Source: Primorskyibacter flagellatus
GTDB taxonomy: Bacteria > Pseudomonadota > Alphaproteobacteria > Rhodobacterales > Rhodobacteraceae
NCBI RefSeq assembly: GCF_900176485.1
Contig: NZ_FWYD01000006.1
Coordinates: forward strand, 1 to 64,000
DNA: 64,000 nt
Direction of reading: 5' to 3'
Shown: positions 1-7,684 of the stretch, piece after piece
Position numbering within the stretch: the stretch's first letter is position 1
How the letters are laid out: the number at the start of each line of letters is the position of its first letter
Program-made: the position numbers and the translations under genes
The notes under the pieces: generated by a model
Database searches by the model: none
What the model was told of the DNA's origin: nothing
Seen by the model: the letters and a program-made list of their open reading frames with translations, nothing else

Positions 1-54
1 CATCAAAAACAAGCAGCATAATCAATCAAACAACCGAACCAGAGCCTCCAATGT

Positions 55-858
55 TCAAGCCGCTCTGATGTCCCATTTTATATGACGACAGACAGGCCGC
101 TCAAGATCCGTCAGATGCCCGTCGGCATTCAGGGTTTCCGCAATCTCACGCTCCGAGCGGCCATCCTCGACGAACATTCGGTACATGCGGCGCACGACAT
201 CCTGTTCCTGCTCAGGGCCCGGTACAAGGACGACACGGTCAGTCTGAAGGCTCTTATGTTCGCCGCGGGACAACGCGCCCTTGGGGTTGCCGTGTTCGTC
301 GATCAGCACCCGACGCAGGCCGTATCCAGCTGCACCGCCTTGGCGGTAACCCAGCTCCACCAGGCGGCACTGCCCGGCAAAGACCTTCACGGAAAGCTCA
401 CGACTGTATTCGCCCGCCATGACCCGCTTGACGGTCTTCAGCAGGTTGGAGCCGATGCTGCCGTCGTTTTCGAACTGCTCGCCGCAATAATGGACCCGGA
501 TCCCGGCACGAGAGCAGACATGCTCGTGGTAGGCCCCTTCATCAGCATCCTGAAACCGGCCCCAGCGGCTGACGTCATAGACCAGAATGGCCTTGAAATC
601 CGCTTGCCCGGTTCGGACCTCTGCCATCAGGTTCTGCAGCGCCTCGCGACCGTCCAACCGCAACCCGGACCGACCGGAGTCCTCGAAGACACGCAGGATC
701 TGCAGGCCCCGGGAGGTGGCGTAATCCCGAATGATGTCGAGTTGGTTCTCAGTCGAGTACTTCTGGTGATCGGTCGACATCCGCACATAGGCGACGGCTG
801 GGATATCCAGTCCGGCCTCGCCGCCTTTGTCCTCGCTGTTGTATCGACCGTTATTCAA
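55..858 (-). CDS. Serine recombinase (resolvase family), C-terminally truncated
   Basis: Site-specific serine recombinase that would cut and rejoin DNA of a mobile element. The N-terminal resolvase domain (about residues 20-165) has the nucleophile Ser28 in AYVRMSTDHQ and the conserved YDVSRWGR Arg motif. The start of the Recombinase domain follows (about 190-255). Large serine recombinases of this type usually run to about 500 residues or more; here the family sequence stops at GHLTDLERP and a short unrelated tail leads to a stop, so the zinc-ribbon and coiled-coil parts are missing. It is divergent to the small HTH gene at 1109. A second, shorter copy lies at 2183-2656. Family assignment is sure; activity is doubtful. 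Confidence 0.85.
   Translation of the reverse strand: MNNGRYNSEDKGGEAGLDIPAVAYVRMSTDHQKYSTENQLDIIRDYATSRGLQILRVFEDSGRSGLRLDGREALQNLMAEVRTGQADFKAILVYDVSRWGRFQDADEGAYHEHVCSRAGIRVHYCGEQFENDGSIGSNLLKTVKRVMAGEYSRELSVKVFAGQCRLVELGYRQGGAAGYGLRRVLIDEHGNPKGALSRGEHKSLQTDRVVLVPGPEQEQDVVRRMYRMFVEDGRSEREIAETLNADGHLTDLERPVCRHIKWDIRAA
411..798. repeat. Direct repeat copy A (recombinase N-terminal coding region)
   Basis: This 388-base stretch aligns base for base, with scattered substitutions and no net length change (constant offset 1795), to 2206-2593. Both code the catalytic part of the serine recombinase on the minus strand. The two copies have diverged mainly by single substitutions, so the duplication is not very recent. 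Confidence 0.85.
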
Positions 859-1108
859 ATCGGGTTTTCCTTTTCAGCCTTGTTTGGTTTCTATTTTTCC
901 ATCTGACACAAGCGCGTCTGGAAAGTCGTTTCCTGAAACGGGCAAGGTTTTTCCGTTTGCCCGGCTTTCATTTTTCAAATTCCAATTCATTACTGCGCTC
1001 CTAAAATCAGTAGTGTCCGTCAAGCGCGGTCCAATGACCCGCAACGGACAAGATCGACTCCCGCCGTTTTCATGGTTCTTCAACTGTTTAACGAAGAAGG
1101 ACGTGAAA

Positions 1109-1414
1109 ATGCGCGTGAAGATGGGCACAGTTGTGCCGAAAATGGGCACATTTGTGCACCTGGTCGAAGAACCAACCGATTATCGAACCGCCATAGCGAT
1201 GGCTCTGCACGAAGAGTTGGACGACACACACAGGGCAATCAAAATGGCCATGCGCTGGACGGGTGCCAGCGAACGCACCGTGAAGTACTGGTTCTCGGGC
1301 GAGCGGGGGCCGAGCGGCGACCATCTGATCGCCCTCGCGCGGCATTCGGATGCTGTGCTCTATGTTGTTCTTGCACTTGCGGGCCGCCACATTGTCGAGG
1401 AGGCGGACGACTGA
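1109..1414 (+). CDS. Small HTH-type DNA-binding protein paired with recombinase
   Basis: A 101-residue protein with a predicted helix-turn-helix core (about residues 25-75: RWTGASERTVKYWFSGERGPSG and LIALARHSD). It belongs to the small regulators found next to serine recombinases in alphaproteobacterial mobile elements and probably controls or assists the recombinase. I chose the ATG at 1109 because a purine-rich site (GAAGAAGGA) ends 7 bases upstream; the frame is open further upstream, where KSFPETGKVF (from about 920) resembles the start of the second copy (MSFPKKGKFF at 2751). The original N-terminus may therefore have been displaced. Divergent from the recombinase at 858. Confidence 0.7.
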   Translation: MRVKMGTVVPKMGTFVHLVEEPTDYRTAIAMALHEELDDTHRAIKMAMRWTGASERTVKYWFSGERGPSGDHLIALARHSDAVLYVVLALAGRHIVEEADD

Positions 1415-1510
1415 CTGTGTTTCCAAGGCTGGGAAGGCGGGTGATCGACGGCTTGTTTTGTGTGCGTTTTTGGTTATATTGAATACATGCGAGATGAGAG
1501 GTGCCGTGCC

Positions 1511-1765
1511 ATGTCCCGAACGACCACGATGACCGTCCGCCTTGGTGGGGCCCTGAGTGACTTTGTGTCGGCCAATGTAGGCGATGACGGGTCCTATGAG
1601 AACGTCAGTGAGTACATCCGCGACCTGATCCGGCGTGACAAAGAGAGGGCGGAGCAGGAAGCCTTCAACCGGCTGAAGGGCGAGCTGACCCACGCGTTCG
1701 CAGCGCCCGAGGAGACGTATCAACCGCTGACGGCAGCCGAGGTGATTGCGCGGAACAGGGCCTGA
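1511..1765 (+). CDS. parD: ParD-type antitoxin (ribbon-helix-helix)
   Basis: Antitoxin of a type II toxin-antitoxin pair; it binds and neutralises the ParE toxin encoded next to it and represses the operon. It is 84 residues long. The N-terminal ribbon-helix-helix segment (TTTMTVRLGGALSDFV, then SYENVSEYIRDLIRRDKER) is typical of ParD/CopG, and the acidic, less ordered C-terminus (APEETYQPLTAAEVIARNRA) is where ParD proteins bind toxin. The start at 1511 follows a GAGAGG site with 9-base spacing. The stop lies 4 bases before the parE start, as usual for coupled pairs. Confidence 0.88.
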   Translation: MSRTTTMTVRLGGALSDFVSANVGDDGSYENVSEYIRDLIRRDKERAEQEAFNRLKGELTHAFAAPEETYQPLTAAEVIARNRA

Positions 1766-1769
1766 TCCG

Positions 1770-2087
1770 ATGCCCGCCGTTCGAATCCAGGAAGGGGCGT
1801 CCCACCGCCTCGATGACATCTACCGCTACACCCGTGACAGGTGGGGAGATTATCAGGCGGAGAAATACATCACCGGCCTGTTTGCAGCCTTCGACAAGAT
1901 CGCTGACCACGGCGTTGCGTCAAAGCCCATCCCGGCCGAGTTCGGCCTCAACGGATTTTTCTTTCGCTACGAACGCCATTTTGTCTACTGGCGACATCTC
2001 TCGAATGGCGACATCGGGATCGTGACCATCCTGCATGAGCGCATGCATCAGATCGACCGGTTCCGTGATGACTTCGGCCTAGGCTGA
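1770..2087 (+). CDS. parE: ParE-type toxin (RelE/ParE superfamily)
   Basis: A 105-residue ParE/RelE-fold toxin. ParE toxins poison DNA gyrase; that target is inferred from the family. Seen in the sequence: the N-terminal GASHRLDDIYRYTRDRWG helix region, the KYITGLFAAFDKIADH helix, and the C-terminal FRYERHFVYWRHLSNGDIGIVTILHERM strands ending in the usual basic/aromatic pattern. It starts 4 bases after the parD stop, so the two are translationally coupled. The pair sits between two recombinase copies, as expected of an addiction module that stabilises a mobile region. The frame is intact. Confidence 0.88.
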   Translation: MPAVRIQEGASHRLDDIYRYTRDRWGDYQAEKYITGLFAAFDKIADHGVASKPIPAEFGLNGFFFRYERHFVYWRHLSNGDIGIVTILHERMHQIDRFRDDFGLG

Positions 2088-2182
2088 TCGGCTGATTTTC
2101 CAATGAGCGTCAGATTTGCGCAGGGTTTCGCGTGGGTCCCTCGGGGTCCGACGCTGGCACGAGAGAGAGTTCGTTGCATGTG

Positions 2183-2656
2183 TCATTCCCTCCGCCACTT
2201 GTGTTCGCCCGCCATCACCCGCTTGACGGTTTTCAGGAGGTTGGAGCCGATGCTGCCATCGTTTTCGAACTGCTCGCCGCAATAGTGCACGCGGATCCCG
2301 CCGCGAGAGCAAACATGCTCGTGGTAGGCCCCTTCATCGGCATCCTGAAAGCGGCCCCAGCGGCTGACGTCATAGACCAGAATGGCCTTGAAATCCGCCT
2401 GGCCAGTTCGGACCTCCGCCATCAGGTTCTGCAGCGCCTCACGGCCGTCGAGGCGCAACCCGGACCGACCGGAGTCCTCGAATACGCGCAGGATCTGCAG
2501 GCCCCGGGCGGTGGCGTAATTCCGAATGATGTCGAGCTGGTTCTCGGTAGAGTACTTCTGATGATCGGTCGACATCCGCACATAGGCGACGGCGGGCACA
2601 TCCGTTTCAGGCGGCTCGTCGCTCTTGTCGGAATGGGTCGCCCATCGACCAGTCAC
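2183..2656 (-). pseudogene. Serine recombinase, second copy, truncated remnant
   Basis: The product (157 residues) closely matches the recombinase at 55-858 from PAVAYVRMSTDHQ (nucleophile Ser29) through VKRVMAGE, after which the similarity stops abruptly near 2206 and a short random tail HKWRRE ends the frame. Only the catalytic N-terminal domain survives, without any DNA-binding recombinase domain, so it is almost certainly not functional. Like copy one it is divergent to an HTH gene (2751-3136), itself broken. Confidence 0.85.
2206..2593. repeat. Direct repeat copy B (recombinase N-terminal coding region)
   Basis: Partner of the repeat at 411-798, at a constant offset of 1795 bases. The left edge of the match lies near 2204, where the recombinase frame is cut. 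The two repeats bracket the parDE pair and could recombine to delete it. Confidence 0.85.
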
Positions 2657-2750
2657 ATGCGTATCTTTTCAAAAACCCAGGCAAATCCATCGCTCCCGTC
2701 GGAATCAACGGTTGAATTCTTCGCATCCATGTAAAGCGAAGGAGTGTGGA

Positions 2751-3136
2751 ATGTCGTTTCCGAAAAAGGGCAAGTTCTTTCTAAAAGAAATCGGATATCA
2801 TGGCAAAGGCGATCATCAAACGAAGGGATCCCTTGTCGAAGAAATCGCATCGGCGCTGAAACGGTAGCTCGGTGACAGTCGGGCGGGTGTCAAAACCGTG
2901 GCGGCCTGGACAGGTGCCAATGAGAAGACTGTAAAGAACTGGTTCTCGGGCACCTACGGTCCGAGCGGGGCGCATTTGATTGCGCTGACGAGGTGCTGGG
3001 CACCTTCCTGGCGATGGCTGGGCGCGAGGATCTGATGGTGGCCATCAAGCTCGCGGCGGCCGAAGACGCGATTTCGGATCTGCTTGATGCCGTGCGTCAG
3101 CTTGGTGGTTACGACCCAAGCGGCAAGGTCAACTGA
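2751..3136 (+). pseudogene. HTH regulator, second copy, with in-frame stop and frameshift
   Basis: Starts with ATG at 2751 (MSFPKKGKFF) and reads 38 codons to an in-frame TAG at 2865-2867. The same frame then continues with clear family sequence (GDSRAGVKTVAAWTGANEKTVKNWFSG, GPSGAHLIALTR), homologous to the intact gene at 1109-1414. Near 2990 about ten bases appear missing: the rest of the family sequence (DEVLGTFLAMAGREDLM to the TGA at 3134-3136) is in another frame. So there are two independent lesions. It is divergent from the truncated recombinase copy at 2656. Confidence 0.8.
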
Positions 3137-3279
3137 TCAGCCGAGCGAACTGAAATCTATTGTCCCTCAATGGCGCGCAGGATTTCGAAGCGATCCCGTG
3201 CGGTGGAAGGCCGCACGGGAGAGAGGGTTGGGCGCGTGAGCCATCCGCTCCGCCACAAACCATTCCCGAACCCGAGACG

Positions 3280-3305
3280 AGGCCCCAGTGTGGGCCTTTT
3301 TTCTT
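3280..3305 (+). terminator. Rho-independent terminator-like hairpin
   Basis: AGGCCC (3280-3285) and GGGCCT (3292-3297) form a 6-bp stem with a 6-base loop, followed by a T-rich run to about 3307. It lies downstream of the broken HTH gene and could end its transcript. Confidence 0.6.
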
Positions 3306-3514
3306 TTTGGTTCAAGGGGTTTAACGAGGCCATCCGACTTTCGGAGACTGGCCGTTGGCTCGAAACTGGTCTCCGACGCGCCCCGCGTCTCCTTTCACCC
3401 GCCCTTCTCCCAAATCGGGGCGAATTCAAAACTGGTCGTTTTTTCAGATGCTTGCCGAAAATGAATTACGCCGCAGTTGACGCAGGTTCGACCGCTATGA
3501 AAGCAAACGGAGAC

Positions 3515-3702
3515 ACCATCCATGAACACGCCGCGATGAAGTTGGCGCACGAGTGGCTTCGTTGATGTCACTGGCGGCAACGAAGCCTGACAGGCCCTTG
3601 GCGGCCGGAAAGCGGGTGCCTTTCATGTTATAAGCGATGGGCCGGACCTCCCGATCGGCCAGTTCGGCCTTCAGCAACTGGGCAAGCCTCAAGAGAGGGA
3701 TC
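3515..3702 (-). pseudogene. IS21-type IstB helper ATPase remnant
   Basis: On the minus strand the frame from 3782 contains PLLRLAQLLKAELADREV, then IAYNMKGTRFPAAKGLSGF and AASDINEA. This resembles the segment of IS21 IstB proteins just before the Walker A motif (pattern LLRLAE.E..DRE....IK.ARFPA.K.L..FDF). At DINEA the similarity jumps frame to LVRQLHRGVFMDG (to about 3515) and then stops; no Walker A follows. It is a short frameshifted scrap of an insertion sequence, not a gene. The call rests on remembered family patterns. Confidence 0.5.
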
Positions 3703-3783
3703 CGGTCACCGCCGGGCTTGCGTGGCACGAGGTTTTGCAGCTGTTTGAAAGCCGGGGTGAATTCCGAGAAAGCTGCACTCATT

Positions 3784-4053
3784 CCTGAATGGCCCTGGCT
3801 TGCGCTGAAAGACGGTCAGGGAATGCCGCTCGACGACGACGGCCCCGGTGTTAAGGCGTTCATGACGGTGCCTTACGTCGGTGCCTGCATTCATGACCCT
3901 TCGCCGGCAGCGAGCTAGTTCGTATTCGCTACCGCAGAGCGGCCTCATGACTCTGACGGCTTGTTTGCACCGGTGCGCTTCAAGCCGGGCCAGGCACTGA
4001 ACACTGCTTTCAAGGTTGGAATGCTCTCTCGTCGACGGCACGAAAACAAGTAA
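3784..4053 (+). pseudogene. DUF3299 family protein remnant
   Basis: The plus frame through this segment encodes PEWPWLALKDGQ, then MPLDDDGPGVKAFMTVPYVGACIH, the hallmark of DUF3299 proteins (pattern WPALDGQ.VRI.GY..PLD...V..FLLVPY.GACIHVPPPPANQIVFV). At the family's NQ position there is a TAG stop (3916-3918). Beyond it the frame still continues with FVFATAERPHDSDGLFAPVRFK, matching the family, up to TAA at 4051-4053. A few residues (the VRIPGY part) are deleted. The upstream part is absent, replaced by the istB scrap on the other strand. Function of the intact family is unknown. Confidence 0.55.
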
Positions 4054-4242
4054 CGGCTTCCGAAAGTTTTTGGGAACAACCAAAGCTTGAACCCGTTTGG
4101 GTACAATACGCCCTGACCGGCAGGAATCCGGTGGCCAGCGCGGGCGGCACCCCCGGCGGCGTAGGCGAGCCTTCCGAAGGAAATAAGGGGCGGCACCACG
4201 GCCGAACCCGCGGCGGCCGCAGACTGACGGGAAGGAGCATCC
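4054..4242. other. Non-coding stretch before the DUF305 gene
   Basis: No supported gene. It contains TTGAACCCGTTTGGGTACAA at about 4084-4103, with the small dyad ACCCGTTTGGGT, which could be a promoter or a regulator site for the metal-type genes downstream; this is only a suggestion. The bases just before 4243 carry GGGAAGGAG, a good ribosome-binding site for the DUF305 gene. Confidence 0.35.
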
Positions 4243-5103
4243 ATGTCATACATCCGTTTTGGACTTATGATCCTCACCTCGACGGTGGTGATGTTCATCC
4301 TGATGTATCTGAATACCTATGCGTGGGAGCACGTTTTCTTCTCAGAGACGCGGACGTACATGGCGATCATGATGGGCGCGACGATGGCGGTCATCATGCT
4401 GGCGTACATGCTGGGGATGTATTCCAGCAAGCGGCTCAACATCGCCATCTTCGTGGGTGCCGCCGTCGTTTTTGCCCTGACGCTTTGGCTGGTGCGGAGC
4501 CAGGTAACCGTCAGCGGTCCGAGCTACATGCGCGCGATGATTCCGCACCACTCGATCGCGGTGATGACCTCGGAGCGGGCGCAGATCCGCGACCCACGCG
4601 TCGCGAAGCTCGCCCACGAGATCATTCTGGCGCAGCGACGCGAGATCGCGGAGATGCGCTACCTGATTGCCGAGGTCTCTGCGGAAAACACCGTCGAGTC
4701 GATCTACCAAGACCCGCCAGCTGAAGTTGGCACCGTCGAGGACGCCATTGCCCGCGCCCTGATTTCCACCCTCGATCCCTCGCCAATGCCCGAGGGCGAG
4801 GCCGAGCAGATCCTCGCGACCGGCCCCCGCTGTGTCTTCAACCTCAGCCCCGAGAGCGACCCGATCCTCTGGACGGCGGAGAAGAGCGGTCAGGCCGCCA
4901 TGAAGCTCAACGGCGTGCTCGTGCCGCTTGAGGCGGGAACCGAGACCGAGAACGGTTTCGGGTTCACGGCGCAGGGCGTCACCGTGACCGTCCGTCCGCT
5001 TGGGGACGAGTCCGACTGGCGCGCCGATGCCGAGCTTGTCTTCGAACTCGATCAGGGGCTTTCCGTCGGCTACCGCGGCTTTTACAAGTGCGAGGCGCGC
5101 TGA
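4243..5103 (+). CDS. DUF305 membrane protein with DUF6692-like C-terminal domain
   Basis: A 286-residue inner-membrane protein of unknown reaction. Three predicted membrane helices (about residues 7-24, 37-58, 65-83) are followed by a short DUF305 segment with MRAMIPHHSIAVMTSERA, the His-rich helical core that in this ferritin-like family can bind metal. The C-terminal soluble part (about 185-286: ATGPRCVFNLSPESDPILW, GQAAMKLNGVLVPLE) resembles DUF6692. Proteins of this design commonly sit in copper or mercury resistance islands of Rhodobacterales, which suggests a metal-related role (inference). A GGAAGGAG site precedes the ATG. The glutaredoxin-MauE gene begins 33 bases after its stop, so the two are likely one operon. 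Confidence 0.85.
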   Translation: MSYIRFGLMILTSTVVMFILMYLNTYAWEHVFFSETRTYMAIMMGATMAVIMLAYMLGMYSSKRLNIAIFVGAAVVFALTLWLVRSQVTVSGPSYMRAMIPHHSIAVMTSERAQIRDPRVAKLAHEIILAQRREIAEMRYLIAEVSAENTVESIYQDPPAEVGTVEDAIARALISTLDPSPMPEGEAEQILATGPRCVFNLSPESDPILWTAEKSGQAAMKLNGVLVPLEAGTETENGFGFTAQGVTVTVRPLGDESDWRADAELVFELDQGLSVGYRGFYKCEAR

Positions 5104-5136
5104 CGATCAATGACGGAGTTGAAAGGAGGTCGCGAA

Positions 5137-5898
5137 ATGACATTGGACCAAAGCGCGAAGACCGCGCAGCTCTACCGGATGGTAATGCCCGACCATCTCT
5201 GCCCCTACGGGCTGAAGTCGAAAGATCTGCTCGAGCGCCAGGGGTTCACGGTCGAAGATCACCATCTGAAAACCCGCGAGGCGACCGATGCGTTCCAGCG
5301 GGAGCACGGGGTGGACACAACACCCCAGACTTTCATCGACGGCAGACGCATCGGTGGCTACGACGACCTTCGCGCGCATTTCGGGAAGGAAGTCCCGCAG
5401 GAGGACGAAACGAGCTACAAGCCGGTCATCGCGATCTTCTCGGTCGCGTTCCTGATGGCCCTTGCCGTCAGCTGGGCCGCGTTTGGCACCGTCCTCACGG
5501 TTCGTGCGCTCGAATGGTTCATCGCCATCAGCATGACTCTTCTTGCCGTCCAGAAGCTGCAAGACGTCGAGAGCTTCTCGACGATGTTCCTGAACTACGA
5601 CCTGCTGGCCCGCCGGCAGGTCCGCTACGGGTACGTCTATCCGTTCGGAGAAGCGCTGGCGGGCATTCTGATGATTGCCGGCGCGCTGATCTGGGTCGCG
5701 GTGCCTGTTGCGCTTTTCATCGGGACGGTCGGCACCGTCTCGGTCTTCAAGGCCGTCTACATCGACAAGCGGGAGCTGAAATGCGCCTGCGTCGGTGGAT
5801 CGAGTAACGTGCCGCTCGGCTTCGTCTCCCTGACCGAGAACCTGATGATGATCGTCATGGCGATCTGGATGCCGATCCGGATGTATTGGCTGGGATAG
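5137..5898 (+). CDS. Glutaredoxin-MauE fusion membrane protein
   Basis: A 253-residue fusion. Residues about 10-85 are a glutaredoxin-type domain with active site CPYG (Cys22) instead of CPYC, so monothiol, and the cis-Pro loop TTPQTFIDGRRIGGYDDL. Residues about 105-250 form four membrane helices of the MauE/DoxX type with a Cys pair KCACVGG near the end. Such proteins probably pass electrons or thiols across the inner membrane, for example to reduce a periplasmic or metal-binding partner (inference). I chose the ATG at 5137 because a strong AAAGGAGG site lies just upstream. It follows the DUF305 gene closely. Confidence 0.85.
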   Translation: MTLDQSAKTAQLYRMVMPDHLCPYGLKSKDLLERQGFTVEDHHLKTREATDAFQREHGVDTTPQTFIDGRRIGGYDDLRAHFGKEVPQEDETSYKPVIAIFSVAFLMALAVSWAAFGTVLTVRALEWFIAISMTLLAVQKLQDVESFSTMFLNYDLLARRQVRYGYVYPFGEALAGILMIAGALIWVAVPVALFIGTVGTVSVFKAVYIDKRELKCACVGGSSNVPLGFVSLTENLMMIVMAIWMPIRMYWLG

Positions 5899-6114
5899 AA
5901 GTTGCCTTTCATCGTATATGCTTCGATGCCCGTTTTCGGAAAGCTATGCAAAGAGGCCGTCAATTCCGGTCATTTTCAACCTATTTAGAAAATAAGTCAG
6001 GTATGTGGAATAAGTATGTGTGTTCCCTAAACAAAACAATGCGCGAGCAACATTGAAGGGCTGTTCTCGACGCTGTAGGAACTGCACAAACGCCATCACC
6101 TTGGAGCCACTTTC
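5899..6114. other. AT-rich intergenic boundary
   Basis: 216 bases without a supported gene, clearly richer in A and T than either side. It separates the accessory region (mobile remnants and metal-type genes) from the lipid operon and must hold the plsC-type promoter. No clear hairpin terminator or attachment site was recognised. Confidence 0.5.
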
Positions 6115-6747
6115 ATGAGCCTCTCCGCTCGTATTACTGCCGCGCTGATAGTGGGCTTTGCACATGTCGTTACCGCCGTGCGCGGGGTGTGGGACGGAAT
6201 CGCACCGATTCCGGGACAGCGCATATATTTTGCCAATCACAACAGTCATGGCGATTTCGTGTTGGTTTGGACAGTCTTGCCACGCGCCCTTCGCTTTCGC
6301 GCGCGGCCCGTCGCGGGCGCGGATTATTGGCTGACCTCCAAACTGAAGAGCTTCATCGGCAAGGATGTGTTCAACGCCGTTCTCATCGACCGCAACTCGA
6401 ATACGCGCACTTCCGACCCGGTGACGCAGATGAGCGCCGCCCTGAAAGAAGGTGACAGCTTAATCCTGTTTCCTGAGGGCACGCGGAACACCGGTCAGGC
6501 GCGACTGCTGCCTTTCAAATCGGGGTTGTTTCACCTCGCGACGGCAAACCCGGAGATCGACATTGTTCCGGTCTGGATCGAGAATCTCAACCGCGTGATG
6601 CCCAAGGGTGCGCTGGTGCCGATTCCACTGATCTGCACCGTCACTTTCGGCGCACCCATGCGGCTGGCGATGGGCGAGGGCAAAGCGGATTTCCTTGCGC
6701 GCGCCGAAAGCGCGCTCAACGCATTGGCACCTGAGAGAAAGATCTGA
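6115..6747 (+). CDS. 1-acyl-sn-glycerol-3-phosphate acyltransferase-like protein
   Basis: Member of the PlsC/LPLAT acyltransferase family, which moves an acyl chain from acyl-ACP or acyl-CoA to lysophosphatidate at the inner membrane. The HX4D catalytic motif is HNSHGD (about residues 42-47) and the substrate-binding FPEGTR lies near residue 120, followed by the usual FKSGLFHLA and VPVWI. The length of 210 is normal. The N-terminal 20 residues form a hydrophobic helix. First gene of a compact operon with a CDP-diglyceride synthase (1 base apart), a small membrane protein and a CDP-alcohol phosphotransferase, so it probably makes the lipid acceptor for that pathway. The genome will have another PlsC for bulk lipid; this one may be specialised (inference). 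Confidence 0.9.
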   Translation: MSLSARITAALIVGFAHVVTAVRGVWDGIAPIPGQRIYFANHNSHGDFVLVWTVLPRALRFRARPVAGADYWLTSKLKSFIGKDVFNAVLIDRNSNTRTSDPVTQMSAALKEGDSLILFPEGTRNTGQARLLPFKSGLFHLATANPEIDIVPVWIENLNRVMPKGALVPIPLICTVTFGAPMRLAMGEGKADFLARAESALNALAPERKI

Positions 6748-6748
6748 C

Positions 6749-7684
6749 ATGAACGGCCATTTCATCATCCTGCTGGGCATTGTTCTGTCCGTTCTGTTGA
6801 TCGCGACGGGCGCGGCACAGCTCCTGAAGCGGCGAGGCGGACCGGATAATTTAACCATCCAGAACCTCACGGCGCGGATCAACGCGTGGTGGGTCATGGT
6901 TGCCGTCATGGCCATCGCCTTCGTTGCCGGGCCGACGGGGGTGGTCGTACTTTTCGCGATCTGTTCGTTCGCCGCACTGCGCGAATTCCTGACGCTGACC
7001 AACACGGCGGCGGCGGATCACTGGGCGCTGACGGCTGCCGTCTTTATTGTGCTGCCGCTGCAATATCTGGCCGTCGGCATGGGATGGTATGGATTTTATT
7101 CCATCTTCATCCCGGTCTATGCGTTCCTATTGATGCCAATCCTCTCAACACTGCGCGGACAGGTAGAAAACTTCCTGATCCGGGTATCCGAAGCCCAATG
7201 GGCCCTGATGATTGCCGTCTTCTGCGTCAGCCATGTTCCTGCGTTGCTGAGCCTGAAGATTCCAGACTATGAGGGGAAGAACCTGTTCCTGATCTTCTTC
7301 CTGATCGTGGTCGTACAATCCTCCGATGTGCTGCAATATGTCTGGGGCAAGCTGCTGGGGCGCCGCAAGATCGCGCCGAACCTCTCGCCGTCCAAGACAC
7401 TGGAGGGGCTGCTTGGCGGCATCCTCAGCGCCAGCCTGCTGGGCGCGGCACTGTTCTGGATCACGCCCTTTTCCGTGCTACAGGCCTTCGCGCTTTCACT
7501 GGTCATTACGCTTATGGGCTTCTTGGGCGGGCTGGTCATGTCCGCGATCAAACGCGACCGGGGGGTCAAAGACTGGGGCCATCTGATCGCCGGGCATGGC
7601 GGGTTCATCGACCGACTGGATTCGGTGATCTTCTCGGCACCGATATTCTTCCACATCGTTCGATTTTACTGGGATCTGCATTGA
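6749..7684 (+). CDS. Phosphatidate cytidylyltransferase (CdsA/YnbB-like)
   Basis: Makes CDP-diacylglycerol from phosphatidate and CTP in the inner membrane. A 311-residue polytopic protein with about eight hydrophobic helices. The CdsA signature is near the C-terminus: SPSKTLEGLLGG, then AIKRDRGVKDWGHLIAGHGGFIDRLDS with the metal-binding Asp residues. The ATG at 6749 starts 1 base after the preceding stop, an operon junction that fixes the start. The arrangement with a CDP-alcohol phosphotransferase two genes on recalls the E. coli ynbA/ynbB genes of unknown product. It may serve a dedicated lipid rather than the main phospholipids (inference). Confidence 0.92.
   Translation: MNGHFIILLGIVLSVLLIATGAAQLLKRRGGPDNLTIQNLTARINAWWVMVAVMAIAFVAGPTGVVVLFAICSFAALREFLTLTNTAAADHWALTAAVFIVLPLQYLAVGMGWYGFYSIFIPVYAFLLMPILSTLRGQVENFLIRVSEAQWALMIAVFCVSHVPALLSLKIPDYEGKNLFLIFFLIVVVQSSDVLQYVWGKLLGRRKIAPNLSPSKTLEGLLGGILSASLLGAALFWITPFSVLQAFALSLVITLMGFLGGLVMSAIKRDRGVKDWGHLIAGHGGFIDRLDSVIFSAPIFFHIVRFYWDLH

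Noticed and set aside
82-906. A 274-codon plus-strand frame opposite the recombinase
   Set aside because: It is the complement of a clear serine recombinase; long shadow frames are common in GC-rich DNA.
3170-3565. A 131-codon plus-strand frame in the mobile remnant region
   Set aside because: Arg/Pro-rich translation without family features; it runs across a terminator hairpin and the opposite-strand istB scrap.
2865-3918. Several in-frame TAG codons in recognisable genes (2865, 3916, 33439) could hint at amber recoding
   Set aside because: The same genes also carry frameshifts or deletions or lie in decaying clusters, and intact core genes nearby give no sign of TAG readthrough; ordinary decay explains them.
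3706-4083. A 125-codon minus-strand frame over the DUF3299 remnant
   Set aside because: It is the reverse shadow of recognisable DUF3299 sequence.
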